NCBI RefSeq assembly: GCF_000739915.1
Contig: NZ_BBJT01000004.1
Span: 310,001 to 374,000 of the forward strand
DNA from: Paenibacillus chitinolyticus NBRC 15660
GTDB taxonomy: Bacteria; Bacillota; Bacilli; Paenibacillales; NBRC-103111
Length of the DNA stretch: 64,000 nt
Reading direction: 5' to 3'
This document shows positions 57,567-64,000 of this stretch, in pieces. The notes below the pieces were generated by a model, which was given only the letters and a program-made list of their open reading frames with translations, made no database searches and was not told the DNA's origin. Both the position numbers and the translations under genes were made by a program. Positions within the stretch are counted from its first letter, which is position 1. Each line of letters starts with the position of its first letter.

Positions 57567-58115
57567 TTACATGCTTCGCTGCCACAATTTCCGGGCCCAT
57601 TCCATTACGTCATTCAGAATATAAGGAGCAAACCGGGACTCGCCGAGCCTGTCTTGAACATAGTCGGACGGCAGAATCGTCATGATATGAACCGCAACCG
57701 CGGCAATCACAAACGCTTCTATCGCTCCGAGCAGCGCTCCCGTCACCCGGTTAACGGTATGCAAACCAGGTAGCCGGGCAATCAGGTTGAGCATTCTCCC
57801 CCCGATTCCAAGGGCAAGCTTAACCAGAAAGAACAGCAGGGCGAAAGAGAGGGCATTCGCGATATAACGCTCCAAATTCAGCCCTTTTACCAAAAACTCA
57901 TATTTATCATAACCGGAAAAGGAAGAAAGGGAAAGCCATTGCAATAAATACGTGGCAACGGGCTCGTAAAAACGGACGGCGACGTACAGGGCGATAAACA
58001 ATCCGGCAATTGAAACCAGCTGGGAGATCAACCCCCGCGCATAGCCGAGAACAAGTCCTCCGGCGATAAGCACGAGGATAGACCAATCCAGTACATTCCA
58101 GGGAGGAAGAGTCAT
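57567..58115 (-). CDS. CvpA family membrane protein (YshB-like)
   Basis: The 182 residues have four membrane helices and family features (NVLDWSILVLIAGGLVLGYARGLISQLVSIAGLFIALYVA; NALSFALLFFLVKLAL; TVNRVTGALLGAIEAFVIAAV). It matches CvpA/YshB, which follows zapA in Bacillus as well. The ATG at 58115 overlaps the zapA stop as TAATG. The family is named for colicin V production in Escherichia coli; the general role is unknown. Confidence 0.87.
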   Translation of the reverse strand: MTLPPWNVLDWSILVLIAGGLVLGYARGLISQLVSIAGLFIALYVAVRFYEPVATYLLQWLSLSSFSGYDKYEFLVKGLNLERYIANALSFALLFFLVKLALGIGGRMLNLIARLPGLHTVNRVTGALLGAIEAFVIAAVAVHIMTILPSDYVQDRLGESRFAPYILNDVMEWARKLWQRSM

Positions 58116-61100
58116 TATCCCTTAGGTTCTTCCATCACAAGCTGAATCCATTCGTTATACTCCGTTTGAAGCTTCGCATACTCGTCCTGCAGCTTGCGGT
58201 GTTCTTCCTGCAGCTCGTCCCATCGCCCGCTCGTCTGTTCATGCAAACGACTCATTTCTTTGAGGCTCTGCTCCGCCTGAAGATGGGTCTGCTCCAATTC
58301 CTCCAGTTGATGCCGGAGCAGCCCGCTCCGCTTTGCTTCCGTTTCCAGTTCTTCGGTAATCCGGGCCACTTCTTGACGGAGCTGTTCGGTTTCTCCGCGC
58401 AGGCCGCCGAGTTCACCAAGGCTGGCGCGCTCCTGATCGGCCTGCTCGTCCATAAGCTGACGGTACGCGTCCAGCTCTTCCTGCAACGACCGGCGCTCCT
58501 GCATGGAGCTCTCCAGCTCCCGGCGGATGGACTGCTCCTGCAGCACCTGCTCGTGAGCCATCTGCTGGGTCGCGGCAACTTCGCGGAGGGCAGCCGTCAG
58601 CTCGGCATTCAGCGCCTCACCGGACGCTTTCGCCTGGTTCAGCTCCTCGCGCAGCTTCGCCTCTCTTGCGGCCGCTTCGTCCCGGCCGGAAACCGCCGCA
58701 TGGAGCTGTTCGGCAAGCTCTTCCGCTTTCCGCCGCTCTCCGGCGGACTTGTCGCGCTCGGCTGCCAGCTCACGTACCGCAGCTTCGCGTGCGGCCTCCA
58801 ATACGGCGGCCGTTTCCTGCAGCTTAGCCGCCGCCGCGCCCTGGCCTTTCTCCAGATCTTCGAGGAGCGCTTCCGCGTCCTGACGCGCCTGGTTCAGCTC
58901 GGTCCGAAGTGTCTCTTCACGCTTAAGGGCCCCTTCCAACTGGGCGGCAAGTTCAGCCGCCGCAAGTCGTTCTTGGGCCGAACGGCCGCGTTCCGACGCA
59001 AGTTCCTTGTCGGCTTTCTCGCGGGCGGCAGCCACCTGAGTAAGCATGAGTTCGCCCTGCTTGAGCGTTTCGGTCAGCTCTTCCTTAAGAGAAGCCTCCA
59101 GCTTGGCGCGGTCTTCACGGGCACGCTCCACTTCCAAGCGCGCTTCTTCGAGCGCCTTCTCCGCTTCACGCAGCCGCTCGTCCGCGGTGGTCTGCCCCTG
59201 CTCCAGGTCTTCCAGCAGCGCCTCGGCATCCCGGCGCGCCTGTTCCAGCTCGGCGCGCAGCGCTTCTTCGCGCTCTTCGGAGTCTCTCAAGCGGACCGCC
59301 ATTTCCTCCCGTACGGAAACCGTACGGGCTTCCGCATCCCGCTCCGCGGCTTTCGCGGCGTTGGCGGAACTCGCGGCGGCTGCCGCTTCCTCCTGTGCGG
59401 CGCGCAGAGCTTCCGACACTTTCCGCAGCTCCTCGTCCGCTGCGGTTTTATCCTGCTCGAGGTCTTCGAGCAGCGCTTCGGCATCCTGCCGCGCCCCCAT
59501 CAGCTCCGCACGGAGCGTTTCGACAAGCTTCGCGGCCGATTCGCGCGCCTGCACCGCTTCCTGCCGGGCCGCCTCAAGCGCTTCGGAGGTTTCGCGCAGC
59601 GTGGCCTCTAAAGCGGCCTTCTCCATTTCGGCCGCTTCCCGCGCCGCTCTGTCCCGCTCCGCCGCTCCCGCCGTCTCCAGCTGCTCCCGCTCGGCACGTT
59701 CGCGTTCCGCGGCAAGTTCGCGTTCCGCGGCAAGTTCGCGCCGGCCGGCGGCTTCGGCTTCCCGCTGTGCGGAAGCCAGCTTCTCCGCCGCCTCCAACTC
59801 CGCAAACTCGAGCTGTTCGGCGAAATCTCTCCGGGCGGCCGCCAGTTCCTCCGCCGCTTCGCTGCGGGAAGCCGCCAGCTCTCCGGCTTCCTGCCGGACG
59901 ACCGTAAGCGCCTGCTCCGTCTCGCGAAGGCGCGCTTCCGCGGCTTCCTTCTCGCGCTGGAGCTCCAGACGCGCACCAGACTCCCGTTCGGCCGCTTCCA
60001 TCGCTTCCAGCAGCTCCTGCTCCGCTTTCTCGCGCTCTTCGGCAAGCTCCCGGCGGAGCGCTTCCTGTGCGGCTTCCGCCTCGCGGCGTGCCGCCTCCAG
60101 CATGTCCGCCGTCTCCTTGCGGGCGGACTCCAGCTCTTCCGCCTTGCGTTCCGCCGCTTGAAGCTTCTCCGCCGCCGCGCTCTCAGCGGCCTCCCGTTCG
60201 GCTGCCGCTTCCTTGCGCAGGGCTTCCAGGCGCTCTTCCGCCTCCAACTGAGCCAATTCCAGCTCATCCGCGCTTTCCCGCTTCAAAACTTCCAGCTGCG
60301 CCGCAGCGGTTTCCATCAGCGCTTCCAGCTCGGCCGCTTTACGCTCCGCCGCTTGCAGCGCTTCGGACGCTTCGCGCAGCTTGGCCTCGGCGTCGTCTTT
60401 CTCGCGCTGGACCTCAGCACGCGCCTCGGTTTCCCGCTCGGCCGCTTCCATCGCTTCCAGCAGCTCCTGCTCGGCCTTCTCCCGCTCGGCCGCCAATTCT
60501 TGCCGGAACGCTTCACGCGCGGCCTCGGCTTCACGCTGCGCTTCCGCCAGCTTGTCCGCCGCTTCCTTGCGGGCAGCCTCCAGTTCCTGCGCTTCGCTCG
60601 CAGCAGCTTGCAGTTGTGCGGCGGCTTCGCGCCGCGCTTCCTCCAGCTCCGCTGCCGCCTCCCTTCTCGCGGCGTCGAGCTGTTCTTCGGCTTCCAGTTG
60701 AGCCAGCTCCAGTTCTTCCGCTCCTTGGCGCTTCAAAGCTTCAAACCGATCGGCGGTTTCGCGTTCCAGCGCTTCCAGACGTGCGGCAGCTTCTTGCTTC
60801 TCCACTTCCAGCCCGGACGCTTTCAGCTCCAATGCCTGTAAAGCCTCGGACGCTTCACGCAGCTTGGCCTCGGCGGCCTCTCGGCCCCGCTGGGCCTCCT
60901 TGCGCGCCTCGCCTTCCTGTTCCGCCGCTTCCATCGCTTCCAGGAGCTCTTGCTCGGCCCGTTCACGCGCCGCCTCCATCTCCTGCCGGAACGCCTCGCG
61001 AGCGACTGCCGCTTCACGCTGCGCTTCTTGGAGCTTTGCTGCCGCTTCCTTGCGGGCGGCCTCTATCTCTTCGGCCTCTCGTACGGCCGTCAGAAGCTTG

Positions 61101-63085
61101 TCTGCCGATTCGTTCTCGGCTACCGCCAGCTTCTCCGCAGCTTCCCTTCGTGCGGCCTCCAGCTTCTCCTCGGCTTCCATCTGAGCCAGCTCCAGCTCTT
61201 CGGCGCTTTGCCGCTTCAGAGCCTCCAGCTGCGCATCAGCCGCCTTCCGGGCCGCTTCCAGATGGGCCGCTTCCCTGCGCAATGCTTCAAGCTGCTCTTC
61301 TGCTTCAAGCTGCGCCAGTTCCAACCGCTCGGCCGCTTCTTTCTGCAGAACTTCAAGCTTCTCCGCAGCTTCCAGACGGTCTGCGGCCAGGCTTTCCTCC
61401 GCTTCCCGCCGAGCCGTTACCAGCGCTTCTTCGGCATTCCTCAGCCTCATTTCCGCTGCCGCTTTCTCAGTCTCCGCCGCTTCCCGCACCGCTTTGGATT
61501 CCAAGCGCGCCGCTTTGAGCGCTTCCGTAGATTCGCGGAGTTCTTCTTCCGCCGAAGCCTTGTTCGCTTCCAGCTCTTCCAGAAGCGCCTCCGCATCTTT
61601 ACGCGACTTTTCCAATTCTTCGCGGATTTCTTCCAGTTGATCGGCCGTTTCCCGGAGCTTTTGCTCGCGGCTGGCGGCCAGTTCTTTGCCCTGGGCCAGC
61701 TCGCGCTGCATATGCTCCCCGCGCTGTTTCATAAGCGCAAGTTCGGTGCGCTGCGTCTGCTCGCGTTCCCCGGCTTCGCGGAGCTGTTCCTTCAAGCTGT
61801 CCGCTGCGGCTTTTTCCCGCTCCGCTTCCTCCAGAAGCGCTTCGGCGTCTCTCTGGGCCTGCTGGAGCTCGCTGCGCAGCATTTCCTCGCGTTCGGCGGC
61901 CTGCTGCGCGTCGGCATTCAGCCGCTCTTCTCTTTCACGGCTTTCGTCCGCCTCCAGCTTCGCCAGCTCGAGTTCGTCCTTCAACTGGCGCAGCTGTTCG
62001 TCCGTGTGCTTCTGCTCGCGCGCCAGCTTCTCCAGCTCGGATGCCGCCTGCTGCCGATTCTCTTCGGCGGCGGCTTTTTCAAGCTCCAGTTCCTCCAAAA
62101 GCGCTTCGGCATCCTGCTTCGCCTGATCCGCTTCCTTCCGGACCGCGGCTTCTCTTTGGGCCGCTTCCGCAAGCTCCCCCCGCAATTGCTCCATCTGTCC
62201 GTTCTGCTGCTGCTCACGCTGCTTGGACGCCTGCAGATCGCGCTGGACTTGCTCGCTGCGCTGTTTGACCAGCTGAAGCTCGGCCCGTAGGGTCTGTTCC
62301 TTCTCTGCGGCCTCCTGGATTTGTAGAAGAGCGGCCGCCGATTCTTCTCTTGCCTGACCGGCCGCCGTTTTTTCTTGTTCCAACTGCTCAAGCAGCGATT
62401 CGGCATCGCGCTCCGCCTGCCCGATTTTGCTTTCGAGCGTCTTGATTTGCCCCGCCGCCTGCTCCAGCTCCTTCTTCCACTGATCGGCCTGGCGAGCGTC
62501 TTTTTCCATCTGCTGCTTAAGAGACGCCTGTTCCCGCTGGAGCTTCTCCGTGTTTTGCCGGGCCTGCTGAAGCTCAGACTTAAGCTGTTCTTCCCGCTTC
62601 GCTGCCTGCTGGGCCTTTTCCTTCGCCGCGTTCAACTCTCGCAGATTCTGTTCCGCCCGCTGCTTCGTCTGCTCCAGGGATGCCGTAAGCTCCTGCTGGC
62701 GCTTGGCCGCTTTGGCTCCCAGTTCCCGGGCTTCCGCCAGCTCGGCTTTGCGCAGCTGTTCCTCCTGCTGGGCTCTTTCGAGCTGCCCGCGTGCAGTTTC
62801 CACGGCGGCGTCGGCTTTGGAAAGCGCCCGCTGCAAATCGTTCAGCCGGCTTTCCGTCTCGCTGAATCTCTGTTCGACTTTGGCTTTCTCATCCGTCAGA
62901 TTGACGGCCGCAAGCACCGCGATTTTGTAGGTATCGAGTCGCGGATAGCTTTCGGCGATCTGAACCATCTGATCATTGACTTCCGCCGCCACTTTGCGCA
63001 CGTAGCCGGGGCTGTTATTGGCTTTCAATTTATATTCATTTCCATATATATCAACGATGATTTTCGTTTTTTCTTCCGAATTCAT
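58115..63085 (-). CDS. zapA: Giant ZapA-domain protein with a coiled coil of about 1550 residues
   Basis: The first 85-100 residues are a ZapA domain (KTKIIVDIYGNEYKLKANNS ... VRKVAAEVNDQMVQIAESYP ... YKIAVLAAVNLTDEKAKVE), the FtsZ-ring associated protein that is normally about 85-100 residues long. A continuous Glu/Ala/Lys/Arg/Gln-rich coiled coil then runs from about 90 to 1650. Internal repeats are plain. D-A-E-(A/S)-L-L-E motifs begin at about 227, 325, 413, 497, 1201, 1286 and 1403. The unit EQELLEAMEAAE begins at about 711, 872 and 1022, with a decayed copy near 1132. Position between pheT and cvpA supports orthology to zapA. The ATG at 63085 follows GAAGGAGGATATCTC. The frame is open for 1656 codons. 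Function as an FtsZ-linked filament or scaffold is inferred. Confidence 0.87.
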   Translation of the reverse strand: MNSEEKTKIIVDIYGNEYKLKANNSPGYVRKVAAEVNDQMVQIAESYPRLDTYKIAVLAAVNLTDEKAKVEQRFSETESRLNDLQRALSKADAAVETARGQLERAQQEEQLRKAELAEARELGAKAAKRQQELTASLEQTKQRAEQNLRELNAAKEKAQQAAKREEQLKSELQQARQNTEKLQREQASLKQQMEKDARQADQWKKELEQAAGQIKTLESKIGQAERDAESLLEQLEQEKTAAGQAREESAAALLQIQEAAEKEQTLRAELQLVKQRSEQVQRDLQASKQREQQQNGQMEQLRGELAEAAQREAAVRKEADQAKQDAEALLEELELEKAAAEENRQQAASELEKLAREQKHTDEQLRQLKDELELAKLEADESREREERLNADAQQAAEREEMLRSELQQAQRDAEALLEEAEREKAAADSLKEQLREAGEREQTQRTELALMKQRGEHMQRELAQGKELAASREQKLRETADQLEEIREELEKSRKDAEALLEELEANKASAEEELRESTEALKAARLESKAVREAAETEKAAAEMRLRNAEEALVTARREAEESLAADRLEAAEKLEVLQKEAAERLELAQLEAEEQLEALRREAAHLEAARKAADAQLEALKRQSAEELELAQMEAEEKLEAARREAAEKLAVAENESADKLLTAVREAEEIEAARKEAAAKLQEAQREAAVAREAFRQEMEAARERAEQELLEAMEAAEQEGEARKEAQRGREAAEAKLREASEALQALELKASGLEVEKQEAAARLEALERETADRFEALKRQGAEELELAQLEAEEQLDAARREAAAELEEARREAAAQLQAAASEAQELEAARKEAADKLAEAQREAEAAREAFRQELAAEREKAEQELLEAMEAAERETEARAEVQREKDDAEAKLREASEALQAAERKAAELEALMETAAAQLEVLKRESADELELAQLEAEERLEALRKEAAAEREAAESAAAEKLQAAERKAEELESARKETADMLEAARREAEAAQEALRRELAEEREKAEQELLEAMEAAERESGARLELQREKEAAEARLRETEQALTVVRQEAGELAASRSEAAEELAAARRDFAEQLEFAELEAAEKLASAQREAEAAGRRELAAERELAAERERAEREQLETAGAAERDRAAREAAEMEKAALEATLRETSEALEAARQEAVQARESAAKLVETLRAELMGARQDAEALLEDLEQDKTAADEELRKVSEALRAAQEEAAAAASSANAAKAAERDAEARTVSVREEMAVRLRDSEEREEALRAELEQARRDAEALLEDLEQGQTTADERLREAEKALEEARLEVERAREDRAKLEASLKEELTETLKQGELMLTQVAAAREKADKELASERGRSAQERLAAAELAAQLEGALKREETLRTELNQARQDAEALLEDLEKGQGAAAAKLQETAAVLEAAREAAVRELAAERDKSAGERRKAEELAEQLHAAVSGRDEAAAREAKLREELNQAKASGEALNAELTAALREVAATQQMAHEQVLQEQSIRRELESSMQERRSLQEELDAYRQLMDEQADQERASLGELGGLRGETEQLRQEVARITEELETEAKRSGLLRHQLEELEQTHLQAEQSLKEMSRLHEQTSGRWDELQEEHRKLQDEYAKLQTEYNEWIQLVMEEPKG

Positions 63086-63185
63086 GAGATATCCTCCTTC
63101 GGTTTAAACACTCGAAATCCGGCCGCCTGCATGGCGGTTCCGGTTGAAGACATCGGACTTTTCCATTTGTTTCCTTGTTTTATAG

Positions 63186-63228
63186 AAAAAAGCCGGTCCA
63201 TCGAAAAAGAATTCGATGCGACCGGCCC
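63186..63228 (-). terminator. Terminator between pheT and zapA
   Basis: On the minus strand GCCGGTCGCATCGAA pairs with TTCGATGGACCGGC (one mismatch), followed by T6. It suggests that zapA has its own promoter in 63086-63190; none is obvious by eye. Confidence 0.82.
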
Positions 63229-63264
63229 TATTTCCTTCCGTAGCCTTGATATTTCAGCGAAAGA

Positions 63265-64000
63265 TCACTTGCGGAGCTCGGCTCCGAAAGCCGATTCCAA
63301 TGCCGCCACGACACGCGCATGCGTTTCTGTGACTTCTTCGTCCTGAAGCGTGCGCTCGGGATGACGATATACCAGCGCCAGAGCGACGCTCTTTTTGCCT
63401 TCGCCCAGGCGTTCTCCCGTATAAACATCGAAAACGCGGATGGATTCCAGCAGCTCCGAAGCCGTTTCCGCCGCCAGGCGTTCCAGATCGCCTACCGGCA
63501 CAGCCGTATCGACAACGAGCGCCATATCGCGCCCTACCGACGGATAGCGGGGAAGTATGCGGTAATCCACTTCGAAATCGGCATGTTGGAGAAGCGGATC
63601 AAGCTCGGCTTCCAGCACGTAGGTGTCTTCAAGGTCCCGTTTCTTCTGAAGCGTCGGGTGCAGCTGCCCCATGTAGCCGATGGACCGGCGCTCTCCATCC
63701 GGAGTGAGCAGGAACAGTTCCGCCGTGCGTCCCGGGTGGAAGCCTTCTTTCTGTGCGGACCTGAATTCGATCGTTACGCCCAGGTAAGAAATCACCCGTT
63801 CCAGCACGCCCTTCAAATCGTAGAAGTCGGCTTTGCGGGCTTTCTGTCCCCAGTGGGCCCCACTCCAGTTACCGGTCATCGCGATGCTCAGCAGACGTTT
63901 TTCCTGCGGCTGTGCGGTCAAGGCCGTCTCCTTGGACAGGAATACCGTGCCCGTTTCGAAAATCGCGACATCATCGTTATTCCGGTTGCGGTTATAGCTC
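63265..64000 (-). CDS. pheT: Phenylalanyl-tRNA synthetase beta chain (C-terminal part)
   Basis: The visible C-terminal part of about 244 residues runs off the right edge and is open to the last base. It contains the end of the B5/core region (AMTGNWSGAHWGQKARKADFYDLKGVLERVI). The C-terminal anticodon-binding FDX-ACB domain follows (ILPRYPSVGRDMALVVDTAVP ... IRVFDVYTGERLGEGKKSVALALVYRHPERTLQDEEV). These are strong PheT signatures. It is followed by zapA and cvpA as in Bacillus. Confidence 0.94.
   Translation of the reverse strand, partial: SYNRNRNNDDVAIFETGTVFLSKETALTAQPQEKRLLSIAMTGNWSGAHWGQKARKADFYDLKGVLERVISYLGVTIEFRSAQKEGFHPGRTAELFLLTPDGERRSIGYMGQLHPTLQKKRDLEDTYVLEAELDPLLQHADFEVDYRILPRYPSVGRDMALVVDTAVPVGDLERLAAETASELLESIRVFDVYTGERLGEGKKSVALALVYRHPERTLQDEEVTETHARVVAALESAFGAELRK

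Noticed and set aside
58166-62290. Several long plus-strand frames opposite the ZapA coiled coil, some over 400 codons
   Set aside because: They arise from the biased Glu/Ala codon pattern (GAG/GCG reversed reads as CTC/CGC). They are Arg/Leu/Pro- or Ser-rich low complexity without ribosome sites.
58600-62450. CRISPR-like or satellite repeat array
   Set aside because: The periodicity is at the protein level in one long open frame with variable spacing, without identical DNA repeats and unique spacers.

Overview
The window is a stretch of chromosome from a low- to mid-GC Gram-positive endospore former, most probably Paenibacillus or a close relative. The evidence is gene content and synteny: ytxC next to thrS, a Spo0E-like phosphatase, alaR-alaT (yugG-yugH), ypcP, the pheT-zapA-cvpA-mutS2 neighbourhood, AGGAGG-type ribosome sites with frequent GTG and TTG starts, and a T-box, a SAM-I riboswitch and a cobalamin riboswitch. 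I saw no phage, insertion sequence, CRISPR array, tRNA or rRNA. It reads as core chromosome with lineage-specific genes.

Layout. 0-16 kb: end of a CatE-like VOC enzyme, T-box/thrS, ytxC, a VanR/VanS-like two-component pair, mqnC (futalosine menaquinone route), a SAM-riboswitch operon metA-metI-metC, corA behind a possible leader ORF, and a class B penicillin-binding protein. 15-19 kb: HRDC protein, PP2C-like phosphatase and small hypotheticals. 18.8-22.4 kb: a compact five-gene minus-strand operon (small protein, Ser/Gly-rich membrane or secreted protein, glutathionylspermidine-synthase-like ATP-grasp ligase, lipoprotein, DUF350 membrane protein) behind an ECF (SigW-type) promoter. 22.6-34.3 kb: YpcP nuclease, a 1090-residue GT-C/PMT fusion, two coupled DndB-like (DGQHR) proteins without dnd genes, an aminotransferase, a site-2 protease-like protein, an ArsC-like protein, an RluA pseudouridine synthase and a PduO-type adenosyltransferase. 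34.4-44.4 kb: a B12-riboswitch locus, btuFCD-cobT-cobU-cbiB-cobS-cobD-cobQ, for corrinoid uptake and late cobalamin assembly. 44.4-50.8 kb: lipoprotein, Spo0E-like, alaT, alaR, a short GNAT, cysK and an MFS transporter. 50.9-53 kb: pspA, a second DUF350 gene, a 26-residue membrane peptide and a zinc-ribbon protein, behind a perfect SigW-consensus promoter. 53-64 kb: mutS2, yvlD, a CuA-type cupredoxin lipoprotein, a membrane protein, cvpA, a giant ZapA-coiled-coil protein (1656 aa) and the end of pheT.

The most interesting reading is that the two DUF350 operons, 30 kb apart, have the same kind of ECF promoter (TGAAAC-N16-CGTT and TGAAAC-N16-CGTA). Together they hold a Gram-positive counterpart of the enterobacterial yjf/ygi set: a PspA-family protein, DUF350 proteins, a glutathionylspermidine-synthase-like ligase and a Ser/Gly-rich exported protein. 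I infer a cell-envelope stress module in which the ligase modifies a peptide, polyamine or protein substrate. The second notable item is the ZapA fusion, whose coiled coil is built from two families of internal repeats. Several otherwise ordinary proteins also carry lineage-specific Ala/Gly/Pro/Glu-rich insertions.
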